DNA of 64,000 nucleotides from Rhodospirillaceae bacterium. GTDB taxonomy: Bacteria; Pseudomonadota; Alphaproteobacteria; Reyranellales; Reyranellaceae. The notes under the pieces were generated by a model. The model did no database searches. It saw only the letters and a list, made by a program, of their open reading frames with translations, and had not been told where the DNA came from. How positions within the stretch are numbered: position 1 is the first letter of the stretch; each line of letters begins with the position of its first letter. Positions 35,669 through 44,615 of the stretch are shown one piece after another. The stretch covers positions 186,001 through 250,000 of the forward strand of contig WOUR01000008.1 of NCBI GenBank assembly GCA_009772935.1, given 5' to 3'. Position numbers and translations under genes: made by a program.

Positions 35669-36646
35669 TTAGGGAACCAGGACGGTTTGGCCCGTGGTCT
35701 TGCGGCTCTCCAGGTCGATATGCGCCTGGGCGGCTTCGGCCAGCGGATAGTGCTGGTCGATGGAAATCTTCACCTTGCCGCTCTTCACCATCTTGAACAG
35801 CGAGCGGGCGCTGGCCTCGAGATCGGCGCGGGTGGCAGTGTAGGCGGCGAGGCTGGGGCGCGTGACGTAGAGCGAGCCCTTGGCGTTCAGGATACCGATC
35901 GGCACCGGCGCGACGGCGCCCGAGGCATTGCCGAACGATACCATCAGGCCGCGAGGCTGCAGGCAGTCGAGCGAGGCCGCCCAGGTGTCTTTTCCGACGC
36001 CGTCGAACACCACGGGAACGCCCTTGTTCTTGGTGATCTTCTTCACCTCGGCCACGATGTCCTGCTTGGTGTAGTCGATCACCCACTTGTAGCCGTTCTT
36101 CTTGGCCAGCTTGGCCTTCTCGGGCGAAGAGGTCGTGCCGATCACCTTGTAGCCGCGCGCCTTGGCCCACTGGCCGAACAGCAGCCCGACGCCACCGGCG
36201 GCGGCATGAAACAGGATCGTGTCGCCCTTCTTCAGCCACGCCTTGGCGGTCCGGTCGACGAGATACTCGGTCGTCATGCCCTTGAGCATGATCGCCGCGG
36301 CCTGCTCGTCGCTCACGCCCGCCGGCACCTTCACGAGCTGGTCGACGCCCATCAGGCGCTCCTGGCAGTAGGCGCCCAGCACACCGCAATAGGCGACGCG
36401 GTCGCCCTTCTTGAAGCCCTTCACCCGGGGGCCGACCTCGACGATCACGCCCGCCGCCTCGCGGCCGACCGCGTTGGGCAGCGGCGTCTGGTAGAGGCCG
36501 GAGCGGGTGTAGACGTCGATGAAGTTCAAACCGATGGCCGTGTGACGCAGCTTGACCTGGCCGGGACCGGGCTTGCCGACCTCGACGTCCTCGAACTGCA
36601 TCTTCTCCGGACCGCCGTTCTCGTGAATCAGAATGGACTTGGACAT
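35669..36646 (-). CDS. Zinc-independent quinone oxidoreductase (QOR/zeta-crystallin type)
   Basis: The 325-residue MDR-superfamily NADPH-dependent reductase has an N-terminal GroES-like domain with LNFIDVYTRSGLY and GREAAGVI, and the cofactor motif HAAAGGVG near residue 147. It has no catalytic or structural zinc cysteine cluster, as in quinone reductases. It probably reduces quinones or enones by one or two electrons. GGGGAGAAA precedes the ATG at 36646; the 26 upstream codons are rejected. It is divergent from the sugar dehydrogenase gene. Confidence 0.92.
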   Translation of the reverse strand: MSKSILIHENGGPEKMQFEDVEVGKPGPGQVKLRHTAIGLNFIDVYTRSGLYQTPLPNAVGREAAGVIVEVGPRVKGFKKGDRVAYCGVLGAYCQERLMGVDQLVKVPAGVSDEQAAAIMLKGMTTEYLVDRTAKAWLKKGDTILFHAAAGGVGLLFGQWAKARGYKVIGTTSSPEKAKLAKKNGYKWVIDYTKQDIVAEVKKITKNKGVPVVFDGVGKDTWAASLDCLQPRGLMVSFGNASGAVAPVPIGILNAKGSLYVTRPSLAAYTATRADLEASARSLFKMVKSGKVKISIDQHYPLAEAAQAHIDLESRKTTGQTVLVP

Positions 36647-36759
36647 CTCAATTTCTCCCCTTGCCGCGGCGACCGAGGAACGTCGCCTGCTTGCGCGCGT
36701 CGAGTATAGTGACCGGCCTTTCATGCGCCAGCCCGGCGCGGCCTTCGACAGGAGAGTTT

Positions 36760-37899
36760 ATGCTCAGGAAGGTCTTTCTCGGACGTCGCCGCCTCCTGAC
36801 CGCGAGCGCCGCCGCGGCAGTGGCCGCCCCCGCCATCGTGCGCGCCCAGCAGGTCCTGCGCAGCAGCAAGGGCTCCTACAGCCTGCGGATGCTCACGCTC
36901 GATCTCGAACAGCCCTGGGGCATGGCCTTCCTGCCGGACGGCCGCCTGCTGATCACGGAGCGGCCGGGACGGCTGCGCATCTTCGCCAACGGCCGGCTGG
37001 AACGGGCGCCGGTCGGCGGTCTCCCGAAGGTCTATGCGCGCGGCCAGGGCGGGCTGCTCGACGTCTGCCTGCATCCCGATTTCGCGAGGAACGCCCGGCT
37101 CTATCTCACCTACTCCGGCGAGGGCGAGGGCGGCGCCGCTACGGTGCTGGCACGGGCCGAGTTCCGCAACAACGCGCTGGTCGGCGTGCAGCGGATCTTC
37201 GAGGCCCTGCCCCGCACGTCCGGTGGTCTGCATTTCGGCTCGCGCGTCGTCTTCGATCGGGCGGGCCTGCTCTACGTGACCTGCGGCGAGCGCTACCAGA
37301 TGCAGCGCGCGCAGAACCTCGCCGACCTCGGCGGCAAGGTCGTGCGGTTACGCGACGACGGCACGGTCCCGCCCGACAATCCTTTCGTCGGCCGCGAGGG
37401 CGCGCGGCCGGAGATCTTCACCTATGGCCATCGCAATCCGCAGGGCATGGCGATGCATCCCGGCACCGGCCGCATCTGGCTGGTCGAGCACGGGCCGCGC
37501 GGCGGCGACGAGCTGAACCTGCTGAAGGCCGGCGCCAACTACGGCTGGCCGCGGGCAACGCACGGCATCGATTACAGCGGCTCGACCATCAGCCCGAACA
37601 AGAGCCTGCCGGGGATGGAAGACCCTGTGCGGGTCTGGGTGCCGTCGATCTCGCCGAGCGGACTGGCCTTCTACACCGGCGACCGCTTCCCCGGCTGGAA
37701 GGGCTCGGTGTTCACCGGCGCCCTCTCCGACAACGCGCTGATCCGCATCGAGCTCGACGGCGACCGCTATGTCGGGGAAGAGCGGTTGCTCGTCGACCTG
37801 CTTCCCTATATCCGCGACGTTCGTCAGGGGCCCGACGGCCTCCTCTACATCGTCACCCACACCGACAGTGGGGGACTGTACCGCCTGGAGCCCGCGTAA
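36760..37899 (+). CDS. PQQ-dependent aldose sugar dehydrogenase-like protein
   Basis: The 379-residue exported beta-propeller resembles the YliI/sorbosone dehydrogenase group. A Tat-like signal (GRRRLLTAS, hydrophobic stretch, AIVRA cut near residue 29) fits export of a cofactor-loaded protein. Characteristic segments are LEQPWGMAFLPDGRLLITERPG, GGLLDVCLHPDF and YGHRNPQGMAMHP. It oxidises aldoses or related lactols at the expense of PQQ; no pqq synthesis genes are in the window. ACAGGAGAG directly precedes the start at 36760. Confidence 0.9.
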   Translation: MLRKVFLGRRRLLTASAAAAVAAPAIVRAQQVLRSSKGSYSLRMLTLDLEQPWGMAFLPDGRLLITERPGRLRIFANGRLERAPVGGLPKVYARGQGGLLDVCLHPDFARNARLYLTYSGEGEGGAATVLARAEFRNNALVGVQRIFEALPRTSGGLHFGSRVVFDRAGLLYVTCGERYQMQRAQNLADLGGKVVRLRDDGTVPPDNPFVGREGARPEIFTYGHRNPQGMAMHPGTGRIWLVEHGPRGGDELNLLKAGANYGWPRATHGIDYSGSTISPNKSLPGMEDPVRVWVPSISPSGLAFYTGDRFPGWKGSVFTGALSDNALIRIELDGDRYVGEERLLVDLLPYIRDVRQGPDGLLYIVTHTDSGGLYRLEPA

Positions 37900-37904
37900 C
37901 GCCC

Positions 37905-38504
37905 ATGCTGATCCTCGCTTCCGCCAGCGTCTCGCGTCGCCAGATGCTGCAGAATGCCGGCCTCGATTTCGCGGTCGAGACGTCGGGCGTCGACGAGGAC
38001 GAGGTGAAGCTCAGTCTTGCAGCGGAGAAGGCTGCGCCGCGGGACATTGCCGAGACGCTGGCCGAGCTGAAGGCGAAGCGTGTCTCCACGCGACACCCCG
38101 AGGCGATGGTGATCGGCGCGGACTCGACGCTCGCCTGCAACGGACGCCTGTTCGACAAGCCGCCGACGATGGAAGCAGCCCGTAGACAGCTTCAGGCGCT
38201 TGCCGGCCAGACCCACGAGCTTCATTCCTCGGTCGTGGTGGCGAGAGGCGGCGTGCGGCTATGGCATTCCAACGATCGCGCCCTCCTCACCATGCGGCCG
38301 CTGCCCGATTCGTTCCTCGATGCCTATCTCGCGCGGGCCGGTGAAGCGGTGACGACCTCCGTTGGCGCCTACCAGCTCGAAGGGGTGGGTGCTCATCTGT
38401 TCACCAGGGTCGAAGGCGACTATTTCACCATCCTCGGCCTGCCGCTGCTGCCGCTGCTGTCGTTCCTCGCCGGGCATGGCATCGGACTGGAGAGAGCCGC
38501 ATGA
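37905..38504 (+). CDS. Maf-like nucleotide pyrophosphatase
   Basis: The 199-residue Maf/Ham1-fold enzyme hydrolyses non-canonical or modified nucleoside triphosphates. The N-terminal LASASVSRRQML contains the phosphate-binding Ser-Arg-Arg. The central GADSTLACNGRLFDKP holds the catalytic acidic residue, and a GAYQLEGVGAHLF motif lies at about residues 155-167. The VGADT pattern of the dTTPase/UTPase group is GADST here, so the subclass is not certain. Its stop overlaps the aroE start (ATGA), the common maf-aroE coupling. Confidence 0.92.
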   Translation: MLILASASVSRRQMLQNAGLDFAVETSGVDEDEVKLSLAAEKAAPRDIAETLAELKAKRVSTRHPEAMVIGADSTLACNGRLFDKPPTMEAARRQLQALAGQTHELHSSVVVARGGVRLWHSNDRALLTMRPLPDSFLDAYLARAGEAVTTSVGAYQLEGVGAHLFTRVEGDYFTILGLPLLPLLSFLAGHGIGLERAA

Positions 38505-39391
38505 GTCCATACGACACACTGCTCGCCGAAGCGGCCGGCCGGCCCTTCGCCGCCATCGTCGGCTGGCCGGTCGAGCATTCGCGCTCGCCGGCGCTGCATG
38601 GCTTCTGGCTGAAGCAGCACCATATCGATGGCCACTACGGCCGGCTGCCCGTGAAGCCCCAGCGCGCCGCGCTGGAGGAGCTTGTCGCGTTCCTCAAGAA
38701 GACGCCCAACGCGCGCGGCTGCAACCTCACCCTCCCCCACAAGGTCGAGATCCTGCCGCTGCTCGATCGCATCGATCCCGTGGCCCGTCGCATCGGCGCG
38801 GTGAACACCATAGTCAAGCAGCCCGACGGCACCCTGGAGGGCCGCAACACCGACGGGTTCGGCTTCCTCGAAGCGCTGAAGTACAACGCACCGCACTGGA
38901 TGCCCGACACCGGGCCGGTCGTCGTACTGGGGGCCGGCGGAGCTGCGCGCGCGATCGTTTCGAGCCTGATGGATGTCGGCGTGCCCGAGCTGCGGCTCGT
39001 CAACCGAACGCGCGAGACGGCGGTCGACCTGGCCGTCGCCCTCACCCCGCCGGGCGGGCAGCGCATCGTGGTCGCCTCCTGGGACGAGCGTTCCGAGCTG
39101 CTCGACGGCGCGACCCTGCTGGTCAACACCACCTCCCTCGGCATGAAGGACCAGCCCGCCCTCGACATCGATCTCGCGAAACTGCCGCACGAGGCGGTGG
39201 TCTACGACATCGTCTATGTGCCGCTGGAAACCTACCTGCTGGCCGCCGCCCGTTCCCGCGGCAACCGTTGCGTCGACGGACTCGGCATGCTGCTGCACCA
39301 GGGTCGGCCGGGCTTCGAGGCCTGGTTCGGCCCCCGGGTCGAGGTCTCGGGGGCGCAGCGTCATGCGGTCGCCGCCGATCTCGGAGCCTGA
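38501..39391 (+). CDS. aroE: Shikimate dehydrogenase
   Basis: Reduces 3-dehydroshikimate with NADPH in aromatic amino acid synthesis. The 296-residue enzyme has the substrate motif EHSRSP near residue 25, catalytic Lys81 in NLTLPHK and Asp118 in NTDGFGF. The NADPH loop GAGGAARAI lies near 146 and the NRT binding loop near 170. It overlaps maf by 4 bp and is followed after 2 bp by a thioesterase gene. The block lies opposite in strand to coaE-dnaQ, unlike the usual collinear arrangement. Confidence 0.95.
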   Translation: MSPYDTLLAEAAGRPFAAIVGWPVEHSRSPALHGFWLKQHHIDGHYGRLPVKPQRAALEELVAFLKKTPNARGCNLTLPHKVEILPLLDRIDPVARRIGAVNTIVKQPDGTLEGRNTDGFGFLEALKYNAPHWMPDTGPVVVLGAGGAARAIVSSLMDVGVPELRLVNRTRETAVDLAVALTPPGGQRIVVASWDERSELLDGATLLVNTTSLGMKDQPALDIDLAKLPHEAVVYDIVYVPLETYLLAAARSRGNRCVDGLGMLLHQGRPGFEAWFGPRVEVSGAQRHAVAADLGA

Positions 39392-39393
39392 TC

Positions 39394-39846
39394 ATGGCTG
39401 ACAGCAACCCGCCAGCCCCCGATCCCCGAGCCTCCGATCCACCAGCCGGCTACAAGCCGCTGTTCCGCACCAGCCCGTTCCTCGACCATAACGGGCCGTT
39501 CTTCTATCGCGAGAACGGCGACGGCACCTTCATCGTCGGCCTGCGCATCCAGCCCAAGCATGCCAACGCCCGCGGCGTCGCCCATGGCGGCATCCTCATG
39601 ACCCTGTGCGACATCTCGCTGGGCTATCGCACGACGCGCAGCCAGACGCCTTCGCCTCTGATCGTCACCGCGAGCGTGAAGACGGACTTCGCAGGGTCGG
39701 CGAAGATCGGCGACTGGGTCGAGGCCCATGTCGATGTCCACAAGGTCGGCGGACGGCTGGCTTTCGCCAACTGCTACCTGAAGGTGGGCGAGGAGCGCAT
39801 CGTCCATGCAAGCGCGGTGTTCGCCAGGACGGGCGATCGATCTTGA
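39394..39846 (+). CDS. PaaI-type hotdog-fold thioesterase
   Basis: The 150-residue hotdog protein has the signature NARGVAHGGILMTLCDISLGY, in which HGG and the Asp of the central helix form the acyl-CoA thioesterase site. A proline-rich N-terminal leader of about 20 residues precedes it. It probably hydrolyses an acyl-CoA; the substrate is unknown. GGAG at 39382-39385, inside the aroE end, drives translation. Its stop overlaps the next start (TTGA). Confidence 0.87.
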   Translation: MADSNPPAPDPRASDPPAGYKPLFRTSPFLDHNGPFFYRENGDGTFIVGLRIQPKHANARGVAHGGILMTLCDISLGYRTTRSQTPSPLIVTASVKTDFAGSAKIGDWVEAHVDVHKVGGRLAFANCYLKVGEERIVHASAVFARTGDRS

Positions 39847-41051
39847 AGCTCGTCCTTACGGCATTCCTGCCGTTTGCCCTCGGCTACTTCCTGAGCTTCC
39901 TGTTCCGATCGCTCAATGCCGTGGTCGCGCCGGCGTTGCGCAGCGAACTCGGCCTCGACGACGCGGCCATCGGCGTCGTGACCTCGATGTACCTGGCGGC
40001 CTTCACGGTGGCCCAGCTTCCCGCCGGCGTGGCGCTCGATCGTTTCGGGCCCCGCCGCGTGGCGCCGGTCATGCTGCTGGCGACCGCGCTGGGTGCCGTC
40101 ATCTTCGCGCTCGGCCAAGACGTCGTCACGCTGAGCGTCGGCCGCGCCCTGATCGGGCTCGGCCTGTCCGTCGCGCTGATGTGCGGCTTCAAGGCCAACG
40201 TCCTCTACTGGCCGATCGGCCGGCTGCCGTTGGTCAACGCCGTCATGATGACGTTCGGCGGGCTGGGCGCCGCGATGGCCACACGTCCGGTGCAGTGGCT
40301 GCTGGTGGACTTCGACTGGCGGCAGGTCTTCCTGGGCCTCGGGGCAATCACCGTCGCCGTCGCGCTCTACCAGCTCCTTGCCGCTCCGCGATACGAGCGA
40401 GGCGGAAAGGGCCGCCTGGCCGACGAACTGGGCGGCCTGATGGGCGTGCTGCGCACACCCCTCTTCTGGAAGGCGGGACTCGCGCCGACATTCTCGCTCG
40501 GTGTCTGGGTCTGCTACACGAGCTTTTGGGCGGCCGGCTGGCTGCGCGACGTGGCCCATCTAGACGAGCCGTCGGTCGGCGTCGCGCTGTTCGCCCTCTC
40601 GATCGCCATCGTCCCCGGCTACTTCTTCAGCGGCATGATCGTCGACCTGCTGCACCGGCGCGGCGTGCGCGGCGGCCGGGTGCTGCTGGTCTACGGGTCG
40701 CTGTTCCTGGCGATCCACGTCCCCATCGCGCTCAACGTCACGGCCGTCCCGAAGCTCCTGTGGTTCGCCTACGTGATGTTCGGCGGCATGTCGGTGGTCT
40801 GCTACGCGCTGGTGACGCGCGCCTTCGCGCCCGAGCTGGCCGGCCGGGTCAACACGACGCTCAACCTCATCTGCATGCTGATCGCGTTCGTGGTGCAGGC
40901 GGCGATCGGCCCGGCACTGGCGTGGATGGAGGCGACGCATGGCCTGTCGCGCGCCGGGGCACATCAGGTCGTGACCGTTGTCTTGCTGGCGATGCAGGCC
41001 GCGATCTGGCTGTGGTTTGCGGCGAGCCGGGAGGCGCGGGATCTGACATAG
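39843..41051 (+). CDS. MFS transporter, probable TTG start
   Basis: The 402-residue protein has 12 predicted helices. The N-terminus LPFALGYFLSFLFRSLNAVVAP and the loop 2-3 motif DRFGPRRV are typical of MFS antiporter-like proteins. The substrate is unknown. The best start is TTG at 39843 overlapping the thioesterase stop: no ATG lies between the open frame and the first helix, and homologues begin just before LPFALGY. It is last gene of the maf-aroE-thioesterase-MFS run, facing rho with hairpins between. Confidence 0.82.
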   Translation: MKLVLTAFLPFALGYFLSFLFRSLNAVVAPALRSELGLDDAAIGVVTSMYLAAFTVAQLPAGVALDRFGPRRVAPVMLLATALGAVIFALGQDVVTLSVGRALIGLGLSVALMCGFKANVLYWPIGRLPLVNAVMMTFGGLGAAMATRPVQWLLVDFDWRQVFLGLGAITVAVALYQLLAAPRYERGGKGRLADELGGLMGVLRTPLFWKAGLAPTFSLGVWVCYTSFWAAGWLRDVAHLDEPSVGVALFALSIAIVPGYFFSGMIVDLLHRRGVRGGRVLLVYGSLFLAIHVPIALNVTAVPKLLWFAYVMFGGMSVVCYALVTRAFAPELAGRVNTTLNLICMLIAFVVQAAIGPALAWMEATHGLSRAGAHQVVTVVLLAMQAAIWLWFAASREARDLT

Positions 41052-41059
41052 AAAAGCGA

Positions 41060-41086
41060 AGAGCGCCGGCAAGCGGCGCCCTCTTG
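41060..41086 (+). terminator. Imperfect hairpin after the MFS gene
   Basis: AAGAG-CGCCG pairs with CGGCG-CC-CTCTT through a 2-nt bulge, followed by TGAGTTCTC. It lies 9 bp after the MFS stop. The U-run is poor, so termination strength is uncertain. Confidence 0.4.
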
Positions 41087-41119
41087 AGTTCTCGTCTGTT
41101 CTGAACCGTGTGGGCTCTC

Positions 41120-41137
41120 GCGCTTGGTTACAAGCGC
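41120..41137. other. Perfect hairpin in the MFS-rho gap
   Basis: GCGCTTG-GTTA-CAAGCGC is a 7-bp perfect inverted repeat midway between the two convergent stops. It may belong to the 3' end of either transcript. Confidence 0.5.
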
Positions 41138-41148
41138 TGCCGCCCACC

Positions 41149-41172
41149 AGGGCGCGCTCAAGTGCGCGCCCT
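41149..41172 (-). terminator. Perfect 9-bp hairpin after rho
   Basis: AGGGCGCGC and GCGCGCCCT flank a 6-nt loop. The hairpin ends 7 bp after the rho stop. No U-run follows on the rho strand; on the forward strand the sequence continues TTGCGCCTTATT. Confidence 0.45.
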
Positions 41173-41179
41173 TTGCGCC

Positions 41180-42559
41180 TTATTGATTCATCGACCCGAA
41201 GAAATCCTGGTTGGTCTTCGAGGTGCGCAGCTTGTCGAGCAGGAACTCGATCGCATCCACCGCGCCCATCGGCATGAGGATGCGGCGCAGCACCCACATC
41301 TTCGACAGCGTCGCGCGGTCGACCAGAAGCTCTTCCTTGCGGGTGCCCGACTTGGTGATGTCGATCGCCGGGAAGGTGCGCTTGTCGGAGACCTTGCGGT
41401 CGAGGATGATTTCCGAGTTACCGGTGCCCTTGAACTCCTCGAAGATGACCTCGTCCATGCGGCTGCCGGTGTCGATCAGGGCGGTCGCGATGATGGTCAG
41501 CGAGCCGCCTTCCTCGATGTTGCGGGCCGCGCCGAAGAAGCGCTTCGGACGCTGGAGCGCGTTGGCGTCGACACCGCCGGTCAGCACCTTGCCGGAGCTC
41601 GGCACGACGGTGTTGTAGGCGCGACCCAGCCTCGTGATGGAATCCAGCAGGATCACCACGTCCTTCTTGTGCTCGACCAGGCGCTTGGCCTTTTCGATCA
41701 CCATTTCCGCGACGGCGACGTGGCGGCTGGCCGGCTCGTCGAAGGTCGAGCTCACGACTTCGCCCTTCACGGTGCGCTGCATGTCCGTCACTTCCTCGGG
41801 GCGCTCGTCGACGAGCAGCACCATGAGGAAGACCTCGGGATTGTTGGCGGTGATGGCGTGCGCGATGTTCTGCAGCAGCACCGTCTTGCCGGTGCGCGGC
41901 GGCGACACGATCAGGGCGCGCTGGCCCTTGCCGATCGGGGCGATCAGGTCGATCACGCGGGTCGAGATGTCGAGCTGCTGCTGCGGCGTCGTGCCGGCCT
42001 TCTTGGTCAGCGTGCCGGTGCGGCGCGTGCCGACGCGGCCCGACGAGGTCGCCTTCGAACCGCCGATAGCTTCCTCGGTGATGGCCGGGGCCATGGCGGC
42101 GGCGCCGCCGTCGAGTTCGAGCTTCAGCTTCTCGTCGGGATAGAGCGGCGTCAACGAGTCGAAGTTGATGCGATGGCGCAGCGCGTCGGGATCGTCGAAG
42201 TTGATCTTGTTGATCTGCACCATGGCGAAGTAGCGCTCGCCGTCCTTGGGTGCGCGGATCTCGCCTTCGACGGTGTCGCCGGTGCGCAGGCCGAACTTAC
42301 GGACCTGCTGGGGGCTGACATAGATGTCGTCGGCGCCGGGCAGGTAGTTGGCTTCCATCGAGCGCAGGTAGCCGAAGCCGTCGGGGATCACCTCGATGGT
42401 GCCGACGCCGAAGATCGCCTGGTCGGCGGCGGCGAGCTTCTGGAGGATGGCGAACATCAGCTCCTGGCGGCGCATCATCGCCGCACCCTCCACGCCCTGC
42501 TCTTCGGCAAAGGCCAGGAGTTCGGGAGGCTTCTTTTTCTTGAGGTCCTGGAGATTCAT
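41180..42559 (-). CDS. rho: Transcription termination factor Rho, with linker insertion
   Basis: Hexameric RNA-dependent ATPase that ends transcription. The 459-residue protein has the N-terminal helix bundle ([20 protein letters not shown]), the OSB RNA-binding domain with GFGYLR near 62-66, and Walker A PPRTGKT at 220-226. Walker B (VVILLDS) lies near 301-307 and the Q/R loop residues in the [11 protein letters not shown] region. It is about 40 residues longer than E. coli Rho (419). The excess lies at about 151-195, a basic Gly/Thr/Ala-rich stretch between the RNA-binding and ATPase domains. A consensus-like promoter lies about 140 bp upstream. Confidence 0.97.
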   Translation of the reverse strand: MNLQDLKKKKPPELLAFAEEQGVEGAAMMRRQELMFAILQKLAAADQAIFGVGTIEVIPDGFGYLRSMEANYLPGADDIYVSPQQVRKFGLRTGDTVEGEIRAPKDGERYFAMVQINKINFDDPDALRHRINFDSLTPLYPDEKLKLELDGGAAAMAPAITEEAIGGSKATSSGRVGTRRTGTLTKKAGTTPQQQLDISTRVIDLIAPIGKGQRALIVSPPRTGKTVLLQNIAHAITANNPEVFLMVLLVDERPEEVTDMQRTVKGEVVSSTFDEPASRHVAVAEMVIEKAKRLVEHKKDVVILLDSITRLGRAYNTVVPSSGKVLTGGVDANALQRPKRFFGAARNIEEGGSLTIIATALIDTGSRMDEVIFEEFKGTGNSEIILDRKVSDKRTFPAIDITKSGTRKEELLVDRATLSKMWVLRRILMPMGAVDAIEFLLDKLRTSKTNQDFFGSMNQ

Positions 42560-42700
42560 GGGTCTTCGATCTGGTGGGGAAATGACGCACGCGCCTGCAG
42601 CGGCCGGAACGGCCGAACCTGAAAACAGCGCTATGTCGTACTGGATGGGCCCCATCGAGTTGCCGCCGGGGAGGCGACGCCAGGGGCCCTGGGCGGGGGT
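42560..42700 (-). other. Leader region of rho
   Basis: About 135 nt separate the predicted start point from the rho ATG. The stretch is C-rich, with CCCCGGCGGC-type blocks, and also contains an in-frame upstream ATG at 42655 giving a 32-codon extension with no rho similarity. Rho leaders are often autoregulated by Rho itself at C-rich sites; no specific structure was proven here. Confidence 0.35.
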
Positions 42701-42729
42701 TGTATAAACGCCGTCCCCCGCCCTGTAAA
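42701..42729 (-). promoter_or_regulatory. Predicted sigma-70 promoter of rho
   Basis: On the reverse strand TTTACA (42729-42724) and TATACA (42706-42701) are separated by exactly 17 bp. This is one of the strongest housekeeping promoter matches seen in the window. It lies between the rho start and the stop of the upstream dehydrogenase gene. Confidence 0.6.
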
Positions 42730-42762
42730 GACTGGCTCCGCCGCGGCGATGCGCCGGGGTCG

Positions 42763-43671
42763 TTACTCTCCTTCGGCCAGCATCTCGGCGTAGCGGAAGA
42801 TCTCGGTGTGGTCGGCGCCCTTGCCCAGCTTGCCGTCGGCGGCGGTCCAGTAGGCAACGGCCTGCTGCAGGTGCGGCATGTTGAGCTTGAGGTGGCTGGC
42901 GACGTCGCCCGCGGTGCGCAGGTCCTTGGCCATCAGGGCCGTGGTGAATCCCGCCGAGAAGTTCCGCGGCACGACGAACTGGCGGCCCTTGACCTCGGTG
43001 GCGTTGCTCTTGCCGGTCGAGCTGTTGAACACGTCGACCATGGTGCCGGGATCGAGGCCGAAGGCCTCGCCCACGACCAGCGCCTCGCACATCGCGACCA
43101 GGCCGGCGGCCGAGAGATAGTTGTTGAGCGCCTTCAGCGCATGGCCGGCGCCCGCCGGGCCACAGAGTGTGATGGTCTTGCCCATGGCCGCGAAGACCGG
43201 ACGCGCCCGCTCGAGGTCGGCGGCCGCGCCGCCCACCATGATGCTGAGCGAGCCGTCGATCGCCCGCTTCACGCCGCCCGACACCGGGGCGTCGAGCAGC
43301 GCCACGCCGCGGGCGGCAAGGTCCTTCGCGAGCTTCTGCGTGTCGACCGGATTGGACGAGCTCATGTCCATGACGACCGCGCCCGCGTCCAGCCCGTCGA
43401 TCGCGGGATCCTGCCCTTCGAGGACGGCCTGCCGCACGATCTTGCCGTCCGGCAGCATGGTGATCAGCGCCGCAGCGCCCTGCGCGGCGGCCTTCGCCGA
43501 CGCCGTGGCCAGCGCCGAGGGATGGGCGCCGACGAAATCCGAGACCGCCTTCTGCGACACATCGAACACGCGCAGCGTGAAGCCGGCTTCGACGAGGCGT
43601 TTCGCCATCGGACGGCCCATCATGCCGAGGCCGATGAAGGCGATGGTGGCGGGGGGCGTGAGCGTGGTCAT
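42763..43671 (-). CDS. 3-hydroxyisobutyrate dehydrogenase-like NAD(P)-dependent beta-hydroxyacid dehydrogenase
   Basis: The 302-residue enzyme has the cofactor motif [12 protein letters not shown] at residues 12-23, the substrate motif [12 protein letters not shown] near 126 and the catalytic lysine in [11 protein letters not shown] near 175. It oxidises 3-hydroxy acids such as 3-hydroxyisobutyrate or tartronate semialdehyde; the exact substrate is unknown. The start overlaps the acetyltransferase stop by 4 bp, so it is coupled to it, and it is the last gene of the ubiE-to-dehydrogenase strand run. Confidence 0.9.
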   Translation of the reverse strand: MTTLTPPATIAFIGLGMMGRPMAKRLVEAGFTLRVFDVSQKAVSDFVGAHPSALATASAKAAAQGAAALITMLPDGKIVRQAVLEGQDPAIDGLDAGAVVMDMSSSNPVDTQKLAKDLAARGVALLDAPVSGGVKRAIDGSLSIMVGGAAADLERARPVFAAMGKTITLCGPAGAGHALKALNNYLSAAGLVAMCEALVVGEAFGLDPGTMVDVFNSSTGKSNATEVKGRQFVVPRNFSAGFTTALMAKDLRTAGDVASHLKLNMPHLQQAVAYWTAADGKLGKGADHTEIFRYAEMLAEGE

Positions 43672-44141
43672 GACGAAGCTCCTGACGTGAGGTCGTATTC
43701 ATAGAATGGCAGGACGCGCCCGGGAATCGCATCCGACGGCTCGTTTCGCAGGAAACGCGCGCCCATGCGCTCGTAGAACGGCGCGGCGTTCACGTCGGCG
43801 AGAATCGTCATGCGCCGGTATCCCAGCTTTCGCGCCAGCGCGATGGCCGCCTCGAACAACAGGCGCCCAGTCCCGCCGCCGATGGCAGAGGGCTCGACGA
43901 ACATCAGCGCCAGTTCGGCATCGCAGCCATCGCGACCGACGCTGACGGTGCCGACCGTCCGGCCGGAGCCGTCCGTCGCCACCAGCACGCGCCCCTCGGC
44001 GATTGCTTCTTCGCCGACCGTTAGCGAGGGAACGCAGAGCCGCATGAACTCCGCGTCGTAGCCCCAATGCGCCTTCGACCTGAGGCAGAGCGCGGTGAGG
44101 CCGGCCGCCTCACCGGCTCGTGCCGGCCGAACCGCTACCAT
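43668..44141 (-). CDS. GNAT family N-acetyltransferase
   Basis: The 157-residue GNAT-fold protein opens [22 protein letters not shown]. Acetyl-CoA motif A ([31 protein letters not shown]) lies at about residues 77-107, followed by [15 protein letters not shown], the classic motif B. The substrate is unknown. It lies 3 bp after the carboxymuconolactone-decarboxylase-like gene and overlaps the dehydrogenase start. Confidence 0.88.
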   Translation of the reverse strand: MVAVRPARAGEAAGLTALCLRSKAHWGYDAEFMRLCVPSLTVGEEAIAEGRVLVATDGSGRTVGTVSVGRDGCDAELALMFVEPSAIGGGTGRLLFEAAIALARKLGYRRMTILADVNAAPFYERMGARFLRNEPSDAIPGRVLPFYEYDLTSGASS

Positions 44142-44144
44142 GGT

Positions 44145-44579
44145 TCAGATGCCGCGATCCTTGAACACGTCGCGCGCCGTCTTGAAGGCGTCGAGACTCG
44201 CCGGGATGCCGCAATAGATCGCGACCTGGAGGAAGATCTCCTTGATCTCGTCCTTGGTCAGGCCGTTGTTCAGAGCGCCGTTGATGTGCAGCTTGAGTTC
44301 GGGGCCGCGATTGAGCGCCGCCAGCATGGCGAGGTTCAGCATCGAGCGGTGCTTCTTCGACAGGCCCGGGCGCGTCCAGGCATAGCCCCAGCAGTACTCT
44401 GTGGTGATGTCCTGGAAGGCCATCATGAACTCGTCGTCGGCGGCGCCGGCCAGCGAATTGTCGACGTAGGCCGCGCCGAGCACGGCTTTGCGCATCTTCA
44501 TGCCCTCGTCGTAGAGCTTCTTGTTGCGCGGCGCTGGCTTGGCTTTCTTCGCCTTCGCGACTGCGGTCTTCTTGGCCAT
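44145..44579 (-). CDS. Carboxymuconolactone decarboxylase family protein (AhpD-like fold)
   Basis: The 144-residue protein has a lysine/alanine-rich N-terminal tail (about residues 1-20) and then the CMD fold. It contains NRGPELKLHINGALNNGLTKDEIKEIFLQVAIYCGIPA, with the histidine of the CMD active site in LHINGAL. There is no CxxC pair, so peroxidase activity of the AhpD kind is unlikely. It may be a lactone decarboxylase or a related unknown enzyme. It lies 36 bp after the Rrf2-type gene. Confidence 0.87.
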   Translation of the reverse strand: MAKKTAVAKAKKAKPAPRNKKLYDEGMKMRKAVLGAAYVDNSLAGAADDEFMMAFQDITTEYCWGYAWTRPGLSKKHRSMLNLAMLAALNRGPELKLHINGALNNGLTKDEIKEIFLQVAIYCGIPASLDAFKTARDVFKDRGI

Positions 44580-44615
44580 GTCTTGCTCCTCCGGATAAAA
44601 CCGGGGAGCTGTATA

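Noticed and set aside
36677..36701. EcfG promoter before the PQQ-type dehydrogenase (GGAAC-N16-CGTC)
   Set aside because: The -10 box has a mismatch at its last base and a sigma-70-like alternative exists nearby; too weak to list.
41180..43732. Very long reverse reading frame continuous with rho
   Set aside because: Only the part from 42559 onward is Rho. The upstream portion runs antisense-like through the dehydrogenase gene in another frame and lacks family similarity.
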